From positions 1 through 56,797 of the forward strand of contig CABUBZ010000004.1 of the NCBI GenBank assembly GCA_902489945.1: a DNA stretch of 56,797 nt. The letters run 5' to 3'. This stretch comes from an uncultured Collinsella sp. GTDB lineage: Bacteria; Actinomycetota; Coriobacteriia; Coriobacteriales; Coriobacteriaceae. This document shows positions 41,878 to 50,684 of this stretch, in pieces. Numbering within the stretch: position 1 is the first letter of the stretch; the number at the start of each line of letters is the position of its first letter. The notes beneath the pieces were generated by a model. That model worked only from the letters and a program-made list of their open reading frames with translations, was not told the origin of the DNA and ran no database searches. Both the position numbers and the translations under genes were made by a program.

Positions 41878-44014
41878 GCGCTGCCTGCTGCGGGTGACGC
41901 AAGGGTTTGCGGCCCGCCGTCGACCAGGCACTCGCCACAAGCGGGGCGGCTTTATGGGCCGTGCCGGTATCGACTTGTTTATTGAAGACGGCGCCTACAC
42001 CACGCTCTCCTCTGCGGTTGTCATTCTGGCGGTGCTTACGCTGCTGTTTTCGTCGACCGCGGCGATATGGAGCATGTCGCGCGCCGGAGACACCCAGGTG
42101 GCGGCCGATAGCGGTGCGCTGGCGGGTGCCAACGTGGTGTCGTCCTATCACACGGCCGCCACGGTGGTGGATGCGAGCATTTTGAGTTTGGGTCTGGCGG
42201 GGTTTGCCACGATCGGCACCGGCTTGGTCGCCATCCTCATTCCGGGCGCCGAGGTTGTCGGCAGCGATATCATCGACACGGGGACCCAGATCATTAAAAC
42301 ACGCAACAAGTTTGCCAAAAGCGCGGCAAAGGGCCTGCAAAAGATCGAGACCGCCTTGCCGTATCTGGTTGCCGCGCGTGCCATGCAGGCAGTATCGGCG
42401 CAGGATACCGACGGCGTGACCTATACCGGTACGGCACTTGCCGTGCCCAGGACATCCGAGTCGGATTTTGTTGCGCTCGAAGGATCCGAAATCTCGACCG
42501 ATGCCATTAAAGATGCATCGGAAGATCTGGAGCGCGCGGCCGAGGAGCTGCAAAAAGCATCGGAGGAGACGGCGAAGGCCAAAGAGCGCGCCTGGCTAGC
42601 GGATTGCGGTGGATCGGATAAAGGTTCGGTCGGCAGCTGTTCGTGTATGTGGGAGCGCGCAAAAAGCCTAACGGATCTCTCTGGTGCTCAAAATCCGCAT
42701 TACTCATCGAGCGTTACGTGGGAGCCTCAAGTTGCCCTTGATCGCGCGAAGGACTACTACCATTGGCGTCTGACAAATGAGAAGCCCCAAGGCTCGAGTG
42801 TCGAGATGAAGGCAGAGTCTGCAGCGCGTAAGGCGTTTTATACCTATGCGTGCGCGGAGGTCGATCGGGCATATATAACCGAGAACGGAGACAGGGTTTC
42901 CTCCTATATTCCGCTGCTGCCGCGCAACTCTGATGAGGTTCGGGCGACGGAACTCTATACCGATGCGGTGTGGCCGACGAGCGTGAACGATGGCAAGGCG
43001 CATCTGCATTACGGAACGACCTGCCCTAACTATAAGAAAGGAACGCCGAGCGGATTTGCTTCGGTTGCCGATTACGATGGGCAGGATAAATGCAGCAAAT
43101 GCCATTTTGGTGTTTCGTCGCTTGGTGCTGTTGCGGCGCCTTCAACCTCTATCGAAAATGGCTTCGAGTATCACTTTGACAAGTTTAAAGACGCCCTGGA
43201 GGACTACGTCGACTGTCGCAACAAGGAGCTTGAGCTCGAGCGTCAGACCGAGGACGAAGCCGACCGTGCAGGCAATGCGTTCGATACCGCCATCAAAGAA
43301 CTATCCGGTGAGCGTCCGCGCATCGCCCCGCCCGGTCGCAACGGCGTGGTCGCCTTTGCGGTCTCGGGCGATGTCACGAGTCCCGACGAGCTCAACTCTT
43401 CGTTTAACACGGCAGTTGAGCTTGGCGATCGTGGTGCAATTTCTGCTGCAGTGCTCGCGCCCGATGATGCGACGGCACAAAATAACGTTCTCTCGCGGTT
43501 TTTCTCGACGCTGGAGGAGCGTTCGGGCGGCGTTGCCGGTGTGCTCGATGGCGTTATGGATGTTTGGGGTCGCCTGCTTGTGGGGTACGGAGACATCCAG
43601 GGTGCGGCCGACGAGCTTATGGGAGAGCTGATCGGTGGCTTGGGAGGGGGTAGCGGCGCGTTGGGCTCCATCGCGTCCTGGCTCGGTGACACCGTCTCGT
43701 CCTCCGTGGCGGCGCTGGGACTCGAACCGTGCGATTTGCGTCTGCGAAAACCGGTGCTGACCGATACCGCCAATGTCATCAAAAGTCCGGGGTCCGATAT
43801 CGCAGGCATCTCCAAAACTCAAGATACCCTGCGAAAAATCCCCTTGGGCGTGACTGACCCCAAGGCACTTTGCGAGGCCTTGGAATATCACGTCGAGCGC
43901 ACCATCAGCGGCGCGGTGTTCACGCTTGCGGAGATCCCGCTGCCGGGAGGCGGCTCCATCCCGCTCACTGTCGATGTTGCCACGCTGGTGGGAGCTTTTG
44001 GCGGTGGGTCGTAA
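41849..44014 (+). CDS. TadG-like pilus-assembly protein with Cys-rich insertion
   Basis: Large extracytoplasmic protein, 721 aa, one N-terminal helix (SSAVVILAVLTLLFSSTAAI, about 55-75) followed by DTQVAADSGALAGAN, the TadG/TadE-like start seen in putative Flp assembly proteins. A coiled-coil-like stretch (EDLERAAEELQKASEETAKAKE, split by this reading near 225-245) leads into a region with two Cys clusters: CGG and CSC near 251-266, and CPNY with CSKCH near 392-419. The stretch 42.6-43.2 kb is richer in A+T than its surroundings. GGAGGG stands before the ATG. Role in the pilus unknown. Confidence 0.75.
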   Translation: MIHGLLHGIRRCLLRVTQGFAARRRPGTRHKRGGFMGRAGIDLFIEDGAYTTLSSAVVILAVLTLLFSSTAAIWSMSRAGDTQVAADSGALAGANVVSSYHTAATVVDASILSLGLAGFATIGTGLVAILIPGAEVVGSDIIDTGTQIIKTRNKFAKSAAKGLQKIETALPYLVAARAMQAVSAQDTDGVTYTGTALAVPRTSESDFVALEGSEISTDAIKDASEDLERAAEELQKASEETAKAKERAWLADCGGSDKGSVGSCSCMWERAKSLTDLSGAQNPHYSSSVTWEPQVALDRAKDYYHWRLTNEKPQGSSVEMKAESAARKAFYTYACAEVDRAYITENGDRVSSYIPLLPRNSDEVRATELYTDAVWPTSVNDGKAHLHYGTTCPNYKKGTPSGFASVADYDGQDKCSKCHFGVSSLGAVAAPSTSIENGFEYHFDKFKDALEDYVDCRNKELELERQTEDEADRAGNAFDTAIKELSGERPRIAPPGRNGVVAFAVSGDVTSPDELNSSFNTAVELGDRGAISAAVLAPDDATAQNNVLSRFFSTLEERSGGVAGVLDGVMDVWGRLLVGYGDIQGAADELMGELIGGLGGGSGALGSIASWLGDTVSSSVAALGLEPCDLRLRKPVLTDTANVIKSPGSDIAGISKTQDTLRKIPLGVTDPKALCEALEYHVERTISGAVFTLAEIPLPGGGSIPLTVDVATLVGAFGGGS

Positions 44015-44490
44015 TGGGCATTCGCACGGCCTTGCACGAGGAGCGTGCCCAGGCGACGGTCGAGATGGCCGTGGTCACGCCTGTCCTGCTCGTGCTGGCT
44101 CTCATCGCGTACAACGTCATGATCTTTGCCGGCGCGGTCGCGCGCTTCGACCGCGTGGTGCCCGACATCGTGCTGGCGCACGCTGTGGCGCCGGGTGGGG
44201 AGGGTGACGAGAGCTCCATTGACGCTTCCGCGACCGTTCAAGCTCAGATTCAGGATGCCATGGAGGGATATGACCTACAGGTCGAGGTCTCGAGCGAGCA
44301 AGGCACGGCGTCATCGGATGGTGGTCTGCTCTCTCTTTCTGGCACGTTTAGGACCTATACCTGCACCATGCACTACGAGCCGTGGCCGAGTTCGCTGAGC
44401 ATCGCCGGCGTTTCCCTGGGGGCGCCGGCCGTGCTCACGCATGAACGCGCGGTGACGGTCGATCCATGGCGTCCGGGGGTGGTCATGTGA
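44014..44490 (+). CDS. TadE/TadF-like minor pseudopilin
   Basis: 158 aa. EERAQATVEMAVVTPVLLVL is the TadE-type N-terminus, followed by an extracytoplasmic domain. It starts inside the stop codon of the preceding gene (TAATG) and ends overlapping the DUF192 gene, so it belongs to the same operon. Confidence 0.82.
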   Translation: MGIRTALHEERAQATVEMAVVTPVLLVLALIAYNVMIFAGAVARFDRVVPDIVLAHAVAPGGEGDESSIDASATVQAQIQDAMEGYDLQVEVSSEQGTASSDGGLLSLSGTFRTYTCTMHYEPWPSSLSIAGVSLGAPAVLTHERAVTVDPWRPGVVM

Positions 44491-44846
44491 CCGCGGTCTC
44501 GTCCTATATCGCCTACGCGCGGGCGCTCAACAGGTTGGGCTGGACGCCGGCCGAGTTTGTGGTGGCGGAGTCGTTTACCGTGCGTCTGCGCGGTATGCTG
44601 GGACGGCGGCCGATTGCCGCCGGCGGACTGCCGTTTGTCATGGCATTTCCGCGCTGCTCCTCGGTTCACACCTGCTTTATGGCCTATCCCATCGACATCG
44701 CCTTTATCGATCGCAATGGCAATGTTCTTACTTGCTGCGAAAACGTTCGCCCTTGGCGTATGTGTTCCTGCCCCGGCGCCTGGGCGGCACTCGAACGCCC
44801 CTCAATCATTGTTTCGCCCCCTGTTCTCCAACGCGTGCCGGCATAA
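44487..44846 (+). CDS. DUF192-family protein at the end of the Tad operon
   Basis: 119 aa. VAESFTVRLRGMLGRRP, HTCFMAYPIDIAFIDRNGNVL and the later VRPW segment match DUF192 (PF02643). The biochemical role of this family is not settled. The usual exported form has a signal peptide; this one does not show one. GTG 44487 overlaps the preceding gene (ATGTGA); ATG 44466 is an alternative. Coupling to pilus genes is notable. Confidence 0.78.
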   Translation: MTAVSSYIAYARALNRLGWTPAEFVVAESFTVRLRGMLGRRPIAAGGLPFVMAFPRCSSVHTCFMAYPIDIAFIDRNGNVLTCCENVRPWRMCSCPGAWAALERPSIIVSPPVLQRVPA

Positions 44847-44904
44847 GAATTGGCGACAGCGGACTTTCGTCATACGAAATTGGGTAAGATGGAGGAGAAG
44901 ATGC

Positions 44905-45171
44905 ATGGATGTTGAGATCCATCCCAACGCCAAAAAACACCTGACGGAAAAGCAGGTGCTTGGTGCCTGGCGCGCGGTTACCGAGTGTATTCGCCGCGAG
45001 TCGGAGGACGAGCCGCCGAGATGGCTTGCCATTGGATGGCTTCCAGACGGTCGAAGTGTGGAACTTGTTGCGGTCGAACTAATTCGTGGATGGCTCATTA
45101 TTCATGCCATGTCTCCGGTTCAGAAGAAATTCTGGCAAGAGATTGAGCGAGCACGGCAAAGGGGTCGATGA
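44905..45171 (+). CDS. BrnT-like toxin of a toxin-antitoxin pair
   Basis: 88 aa. VEIHPNAKKHLTEKQVLGAW, DEPPRWLAIGWLPDGRSVELVAVE and LIIHAMSPVQKKFW follow the pattern of BrnT/RelE-like small toxins. GGAGGAG precedes the ATG. The stop codon overlaps the start of the antitoxin gene (ATGATG), the usual TA arrangement. Confidence 0.72.
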   Translation: MDVEIHPNAKKHLTEKQVLGAWRAVTECIRRESEDEPPRWLAIGWLPDGRSVELVAVELIRGWLIIHAMSPVQKKFWQEIERARQRGR

Positions 45172-45455
45172 TGGGCAAGACATATACGACCGCTAATGGT
45201 CAGGTTGTAACGGATGAAATGATTGACGCGTGGTGTGAGTCGTACGAGCGCGGAGAGTTTCCGGATGGCGAACACACCGTTGGTGGGATCGTGCATGGAC
45301 GGCCCCCGCTCTCGGGTGAGGGGGCGGCAACGCTATCGGTCAAGATTCCTCTGGGAATGAAGGAAGCTATTCGTCGGCGGGCGGCTGCCGAGGGGATGAC
45401 GCCAAGTGAGTTTGCCCGTGCGGCCCTGAGTGAAAAACTTCTTGCTGCCGGTTGA
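45168..45455 (+). CDS. Ribbon-helix-helix antitoxin
   Basis: 95 aa. The C-terminal half is a CopG/RHH domain (ATLSVKIPLGMKEAIRRRA, then GMTPSEFARAALSEKLL). The N-terminal half (VVTDEMIDAWCESYERGEF) likely wraps the toxin. Here the antitoxin follows the toxin, as in BrnTA. It probably autoregulates, but no clear palindrome is seen upstream of the toxin. Confidence 0.75.
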   Translation: MMGKTYTTANGQVVTDEMIDAWCESYERGEFPDGEHTVGGIVHGRPPLSGEGAATLSVKIPLGMKEAIRRRAAAEGMTPSEFARAALSEKLLAAG

Positions 45456-45530
45456 TGCTTCTGACGTGCCGTTCTATAGGAGCGAGATCGTGGCCGATGT
45501 CGTGCTCAAAAACTTTTTTAAAATTCTCGG

Positions 45531-45558
45531 TTGACCGGAGCGCGTCCTTGGTTATACT
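45531..45558 (+). promoter_or_regulatory. Promoter of tRNA-Phe
   Basis: -35 TTGACC (45531-45536), 16-base spacer, -10 TATACT (45553-45558), about 33 bases before the tRNA. Confidence 0.75.
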
Positions 45559-45590
45559 AATCAAGCCTTGAAACAAGGCACACCTCAAAT

Positions 45591-45645
<55 letters not shown>

Positions 45646-45663
<18 letters not shown>

Positions 45664-45894
45664 CCTTGACTTGATAAGGACCTCTACAAAGGGGTCCTTT
45701 TTCTTTTATGTAGCCATCGCACGGAATCGAACCCCGTGAGGGCGCGGAGCTGAGTAAACGCGATAGCATTTGCCAGCGGAGCTCGCAAGGCGCGGAAGCG
45801 CCGCAGCGGTCCGTCCGCGCGGAGCGCGGGCGCGATTCCCTTCCCCGCCACCTTGAATTGACTAGGACCTCTGCAAAGGGGTCCTCTTCTTTTA
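45646..45894. mobile_element. tRNA-Phe mini-element: duplicated tRNA end flanking a 125-bp insert
   Basis: Copy 1 (45646-45707) covers the 3' part of tRNA-Phe and its terminator (AGGACC/GGTCCT hairpin and T-run). Copy 2 (45833-45894) repeats it about 187 bp downstream at roughly 90% identity. The insert between (45708-45832) opens with an antisense T-arm (complement of GGGGTTCGATTCC, as in this tRNA), then GAGTAAACGCG, then GC-rich hairpins. No ORF. It resembles att duplication after integration, but the insert is tiny. Up to 46098 I see nothing more. Confidence 0.7.
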
Positions 45895-46098
45895 CCGAGG
45901 GCTCCTGCGGAAACTGCATCCCGGAATAAAGCCTCAAAGCGGGATGCGCGGGCTCCGTCTGCCCGGACATTCCTCCCACTTTTGCGCCACTTTGTAGACC
46001 GTTCGGTCGCCTGTCCGCACGCGCGGGTATACTCAAAACGATACTTTTCCTATGCAATACGATGCAGGCTCGACCTGCGCGATTCGAAGGGGGCCGTG

Positions 46099-47160
46099 AT
46101 GGAGAGGATTCTCGGCGTTAATCTCTCTGGCTGGTTTATTCCCGAGCCCTGGGTGACCCCGTCGCTCTATGCAGCGACCGGAGCATCCAATGCAGCCGAG
46201 CTGCAGGGGGCCATGGGCACCGCTGCCTATAACGAGCGCATGCGTCGCCATTACGAGACGTTTGTGAGCGAGGATGATTTTCGTCGTATGGCGCAGATCG
46301 GTCTCAACGCCGTGCGCCTGCCGGTGCCGTGGTATGCCTTTGGCTCGCAGGAGTCAGACGCCTCCTACATCTCGGTCGTCGATTATATCGACCGTGCTAT
46401 TGAGTGGGCCGCCAAGTACAACATCCGCGTACTGCTCGATCTGGCGACTGTACCCGGCGGTCAGGGCGATTCCAACGATTCGCCCACCACGCCGGAGGCT
46501 GTTGCCGAGTGGCATTCGTCTACCAATGGCCGTCACGTTGCGCTCGATGTGCTCGAGCGCCTGGCCGATCGCTACGGTGAAGCCGAGAGTCTGCTGGGCA
46601 TCGAGCTGTTGGATACGCCGCAGATGAGCGTACGCAAGAGCCTCTTTACCATGACGGACGGTATTCCGGCGCACTACCTGCGTAACTTCTATCGTGACGC
46701 GTACGAGCTCGTTCGTTCGTATATGCCCGAGGACAAGATCGTCGTCTTTTCCTCTTCGGGACACCCTGGCGAGTGGAAGCACTTTATGCGCGGTGCCAAG
46801 TACAAGAACGTCTACATGGACCTTCACCTGTACCATTACCGCGACGAGTATGCGCTCGACATCACGAGTCCCCGCGGGCTGACGACGGCGATTTCGCGTA
46901 ACAAGCGCGAGCTTAAAGAAGCGATTTCGACAGGGTTCCCCGTGCTGGTGGGCGAATGGTCAGGCGCGGCGATCTTTGCCAACTCATCGGTTACGCCCGA
47001 GGGCCGCAATGCCTACGAGCGCGTGTTTATCGCCAACCAGCTGGCTTCGTTTGCGCCGGCTGCCGGTTGGTTCTTCCAAACTTGGAAGACCGAGAAGCGT
47101 ATTGCAGCATGGGACGCCCGCGCGGCACTCGGCACGCTCGAGCGCGGCATGATTGAATAG
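46099..47160 (+). CDS. GH5-like glycoside hydrolase, acid/base residue missing
   Basis: 353 aa TIM-barrel protein related to exo-beta-1,3-glucanases of family GH5: it starts GVNLSGWFIPEPWVTPSLY and has HLYHYRD and the nucleophile motif PVLVGEWSGA (Glu286). The acid/base motif, normally GIELLNEP, reads GIELLDTP (residues 168-174), so Glu is Thr173. LDLHGAPG is also changed, to LDLATVPG. No signal peptide, so it is intracellular. It may be a non-catalytic or altered enzyme. ATG 46099 has a weak GGGGG site. rsmI follows after 6 bases. Confidence 0.85.
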   Translation: MERILGVNLSGWFIPEPWVTPSLYAATGASNAAELQGAMGTAAYNERMRRHYETFVSEDDFRRMAQIGLNAVRLPVPWYAFGSQESDASYISVVDYIDRAIEWAAKYNIRVLLDLATVPGGQGDSNDSPTTPEAVAEWHSSTNGRHVALDVLERLADRYGEAESLLGIELLDTPQMSVRKSLFTMTDGIPAHYLRNFYRDAYELVRSYMPEDKIVVFSSSGHPGEWKHFMRGAKYKNVYMDLHLYHYRDEYALDITSPRGLTTAISRNKRELKEAISTGFPVLVGEWSGAAIFANSSVTPEGRNAYERVFIANQLASFAPAAGWFFQTWKTEKRIAAWDARAALGTLERGMIE

Positions 47161-47166
47161 GTTGAT

Positions 47167-48045
47167 ATGACGCAAAACAGCGCCCATACGGGCAAACTCT
47201 ATGTGGTCGGCACGCCCATCGGCAACCTGGGCGACCTGTCCCCGCGCGTTGGCGAGGCGTTTGCCGCCGCCGATGCCATCTGCTGCGAAGACACACGTGT
47301 GACGTCAAAGCTGCTGATGCACCTGGGCATTTCCAAGCCGCTTGTCCGTTGCGACGAGAATGTGATCGCCAGCCGCGCCGCCGGTCTGGTCGACCGTCTG
47401 CTGGCGGGGGAGACCCTCGCCTTTGCCTCGGACGCCGGCATGCCGAGCGTGTCCGATCCCGGCCAGGCGCTGGTCGAGGCGGCGCGTGAGGCCGATGTGC
47501 CCGTCGAAGTTATTCCCGGGCCCTCTGCTTGCGTCACGGCGCTTGTTTCGTCTGGCATTCCCTGCGAGCATTTTTTCTTCGAGGGCTTTTTGGGCCGAAA
47601 GCACGGCGACCGTGTGCGCCGTTTGCAGCGCCTTGCCATGGTGCCCGGTGCGCTCATCTTCTACGAGTCTCCACATCGCATCGTGGCGACGCTCGAGGCC
47701 GTGGCGGAGGTCTTTCCCCAGCGTGAGGTTGCCATCTGCCGCGAACTCACCAAGCTGCACGAGGAGGTCTTACGCGGGTCCGCTGCCCAGCTCGCCGAGG
47801 AGCTGCGTGCTCGCGGTGAGGTAAAGGGCGAGATTGCGCTGGTCATCGCGTCACCGAGCGAGGATGAGGAGGCCGGCATGGTGCCGGTTGGCGCCGCGGC
47901 AGCGGATCCCGACGAGGCTCTGCGCGAGGATATCCGCGCCGCGCTCGAGGAGGGGGAGCCCGCCTCTGCGGTGGCCAAGCGCCTGTCTCAGAAGTATTCG
48001 CGCCGCAAGCGCGATGTCTATGCCATGGTGCTCGATATGCAATAG
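47167..48045 (+). CDS. rsmI: 16S rRNA (cytidine1402-2'-O)-methyltransferase
   Basis: 292 aa SAM-dependent methyltransferase of the tetrapyrrole-methylase fold, modifying C1402 in the decoding centre. YVVGTPIGNLGDLSPR, CEDTRVTSKLLMHLGI, SDAGMPSVSDPG and FEGFLGRKHGDR are typical. The C-terminal helix bundle (SAVAKRLSQKYSRRKRDVY) is complete. Probably co-transcribed with the GH5-like gene and metG (69-base gap). Confidence 0.96.
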   Translation: MTQNSAHTGKLYVVGTPIGNLGDLSPRVGEAFAAADAICCEDTRVTSKLLMHLGISKPLVRCDENVIASRAAGLVDRLLAGETLAFASDAGMPSVSDPGQALVEAAREADVPVEVIPGPSACVTALVSSGIPCEHFFFEGFLGRKHGDRVRRLQRLAMVPGALIFYESPHRIVATLEAVAEVFPQREVAICRELTKLHEEVLRGSAAQLAEELRARGEVKGEIALVIASPSEDEEAGMVPVGAAAADPDEALREDIRAALEEGEPASAVAKRLSQKYSRRKRDVYAMVLDMQ

Positions 48046-48114
48046 ATGGAGGATATCCAGCCCTTGCGCTAGAATCATCCCCTGTATGCAACGTTTTTCT
48101 GGAGGACAAACCCC

Positions 48115-49716
48115 ATGGATCAAAGCAAGCCTTCGTTCTTTATCACGACGCCCATCTACTACGTCAACGCCGATCCGCACCTGGGCACGGCTTATTCCAC
48201 CATCATTGCCGACGTTCAGGCTCGCTATCGCCGCTCCGCCGGCTATAACGTCAAGTTCCTGACTGGCATGGACGAGCACGGCGAGAAGGTCGCCGAGGCC
48301 GCAGCCAAGCATGGCATGACGCCGCAGGAGTGGACCGACAGCCAGGCTCCGCACTTCAAGGAGCTTTGGAGCAAGCTCGAGATTTCCAATGACGACTTCA
48401 TCCGCACCACCGAGCCGCGCCAGCATCATGCCGTGCAGTACCTGTGGGAGCGCATGAAGGAGTCCGGTTACCTGTATAAGGGCAGCTACGACGGCTGGTA
48501 TTGCGTGCCTGACGAGACCTACTTCACCGATACGCAGGTCCAGAAGGGCGACGAGGAGTACGGCAGCGTCGGCCAGCACCTGTGCCCCGACTGCCACCGT
48601 CCGCTTGAGCGCGTGCAGGAGGAGTCCTACTTCTTTAAGCTTTCCGCTTTCCAGGACAAGCTGCTCAAGCTCTATGACGAGCACCCCGACTTTGTCGAGC
48701 CCGCGTTCCGCATGAACGAGGTGCGCAGCTTTGTCGAGGGCGGTCTTAACGACCTTTCCGTGAGCCGCACGAGCTTTGACTGGGGCATTCAGGTCCCGTT
48801 TGACGAGGGTCACGTGACCTACGTGTGGTTCGATGCGCTGCTCAACTATATGACGGCCGTCGGCTACGGTGTCGACACCGACGAGGCGCGTGCCGAGCTG
48901 GCCTATCGCTGGCCCGCGCAGTTCCACATCGTGGGTAAGGACATCATCCGCTTCCACTGCGTCATTTGGCCCGCCATGCTCATGGCCATTGGCGAGGCCC
49001 TGCCCGAGCACGTCTTTGCCCACGGCTTCCTGACCGTGCGCAATGCCGAGACCGGTAAGGCCGAGAAGATGTCCAAGAGCCGCGGTAACGCCATCGCTCC
49101 GCAGGATGTTATCGACATGCTGGGCGTCGAGGGCTATCGCTACTACTTTATGACCGACGTGGTGCCCGGCACCGACGGCGCCATCAGCTTCGAGCGCATG
49201 GAGCAGGTCTACAACGCCGACCTGGCCAACAGTTGGGGTAACCTTATCTCGCGTTCGCTCAACATGAGCGGCAAGTACTTTGACGGTTGCGCGCCCGCCA
49301 AGCCTGCATCGTTCGAAGCGTTCGACAACCCGCTGGCAAAGATTGCCGATGGCCTGGTCGATCGCTACATGGCCAAGATGGACGTGCTCGATTACGGTGG
49401 AGCCAAGGACGAGGTCATGGAGCTCATCCATGCCGCCAACCACTACATCGAGGACTCCGAGCCCTGGGCGCTTGCCAAGGACGAGGCCAAGGCTGACGAG
49501 CTGGCGTTTGTGATCTACAACCTGCTCGAGGCCATCCGCATTGCCGCTCACCTGCTGATGCCGCTCATGCCCCAGACTTCTGCCGAGGCCCTGCGCCGCC
49601 TGTCCTGCGAGGACGAGGCCGCGAGCGACGACCTCAAGGGCATTTGCGCTTGGGGCCTGCTTGCCGGTGGTCAGCCCGTCGAGAAGGGCGAGCCGCTGTT
49701 CCCGCGTCTGGGCTAA
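48115..49716 (+). CDS. metG: Methionyl-tRNA synthetase
   Basis: 533 aa, the short form without the C-terminal dimerisation domain. The HIGH-like motif is HLGT (22-25) within YVNADPHLGTAYS; KMSKS is near residue 318 (AEKMSKSRGN). The connective peptide has one CPDC pair (about 161-164). The anticodon-binding helix bundle forms the last third. GGAGG stands 10 bases before the ATG. No T-box is visible upstream. Confidence 0.96.
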   Translation: MDQSKPSFFITTPIYYVNADPHLGTAYSTIIADVQARYRRSAGYNVKFLTGMDEHGEKVAEAAAKHGMTPQEWTDSQAPHFKELWSKLEISNDDFIRTTEPRQHHAVQYLWERMKESGYLYKGSYDGWYCVPDETYFTDTQVQKGDEEYGSVGQHLCPDCHRPLERVQEESYFFKLSAFQDKLLKLYDEHPDFVEPAFRMNEVRSFVEGGLNDLSVSRTSFDWGIQVPFDEGHVTYVWFDALLNYMTAVGYGVDTDEARAELAYRWPAQFHIVGKDIIRFHCVIWPAMLMAIGEALPEHVFAHGFLTVRNAETGKAEKMSKSRGNAIAPQDVIDMLGVEGYRYYFMTDVVPGTDGAISFERMEQVYNADLANSWGNLISRSLNMSGKYFDGCAPAKPASFEAFDNPLAKIADGLVDRYMAKMDVLDYGGAKDEVMELIHAANHYIEDSEPWALAKDEAKADELAFVIYNLLEAIRIAAHLLMPLMPQTSAEALRRLSCEDEAASDDLKGICAWGLLAGGQPVEKGEPLFPRLG

Positions 49717-49823
49717 GCCGCTGCGCGCCATATCGGCAATTTGCTGTTTAGATGTAAGGGCATGGCCGCAACGGTCCGTGCCCTTTTGTTTCAAGACGCC
49801 GCCACCATGCTAAGGAGGCAACT

Positions 49824-50684
49824 ATGACAACTTCGCCTTTGGCAAACCCCACGGCAACAAGGGAGCTGCTGGAGGAGTTTGGCCTTGCGACCAAGCATCG
49901 CCTGGGCCAGAACTTCTTGATCGACAACCATGTGATTGAGCGCATTTGCGAGCTTTCCGAGCTTGCGGGCGATGAGCGCGTGCTCGAGGTTGGCCCGGGC
50001 GTTGGCACGCTCACGCTTGCGCTGCTGCAGGAGGCGGCGTGCGTCACGTCGATCGAGGCCGATCCCGAGCTCGAGCCGGTGCTCGATGCCCACGCCGCCG
50101 ACTACGCCAACTTCCGCTTTATCATGGGCGATGCGCTCAAGGTGACGCCGGAGCAGATTGAGCAGGTTGCGGGCGGTGAGCCGACGGTATTTGTCGCGAA
50201 CCTGCCCTATAACGTGGCGGCGACGATCATCCTTCAGTTCTTCCAGACAATGCCCGCGCTCAAGCGCGCCGTCGTCATGGTTCAAAAGGAGGTTGCCGAT
50301 CGCATTGCCGCAGCGCCGGGCAATAAGACCTATGGCGGCTATACGGCAAAGCTCGGCCTGTATGCGCAGGTTACGGGTCGCTTTGAGGTGCCGCCGCGCT
50401 GCTTTATGCCGGCGCCGCATGTGGACTCGGCCGTCGTGCGTATCGACCGTGTTGACGGCGTTGTGCCCGAGGGGCTCGATCGCGAGTTTGTGGCCCGCGT
50501 GATTGACGCTGCGTTTGCTCAACGTCGCAAGACCATCCGCAATTCCATGAGCGCCAACGGCTTTGCCAAGGACGTGCTCGATGCCGCCTTTGAGGCTTGC
50601 GGTATCGCACCCACCACACGCGCCGAGACGCTTGATGTTGCCGACTTTGTCCGCCTGGCCCAGGAGCTAATCCATGATGCCTAA
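49824..50684 (+). CDS. rsmA: 16S rRNA dimethyladenosine transferase
   Basis: 286 aa. Dimethylates A1518 and A1519 near the 3' end of 16S rRNA. HRLGQNFLIDNHVIERI, VLEVGPGVGTLTLALL (SAM binding) and the catalytic NLPYN are present, and the C-terminal helical domain ends in the usual way. AAGGAGG before the ATG. Overlaps tatD by 11 bases. Confidence 0.97.
   Translation: MTTSPLANPTATRELLEEFGLATKHRLGQNFLIDNHVIERICELSELAGDERVLEVGPGVGTLTLALLQEAACVTSIEADPELEPVLDAHAADYANFRFIMGDALKVTPEQIEQVAGGEPTVFVANLPYNVAATIILQFFQTMPALKRAVVMVQKEVADRIAAAPGNKTYGGYTAKLGLYAQVTGRFEVPPRCFMPAPHVDSAVVRIDRVDGVVPEGLDREFVARVIDAAFAQRRKTIRNSMSANGFAKDVLDAAFEACGIAPTTRAETLDVADFVRLAQELIHDA

Noticed and set aside
45708..45832. A second, antisense tRNA gene in the mini-element insert
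   Set aside because: Only a T-arm is present. There is no anticodon arm, D-arm or matching acceptor, so it is not a tRNA gene.
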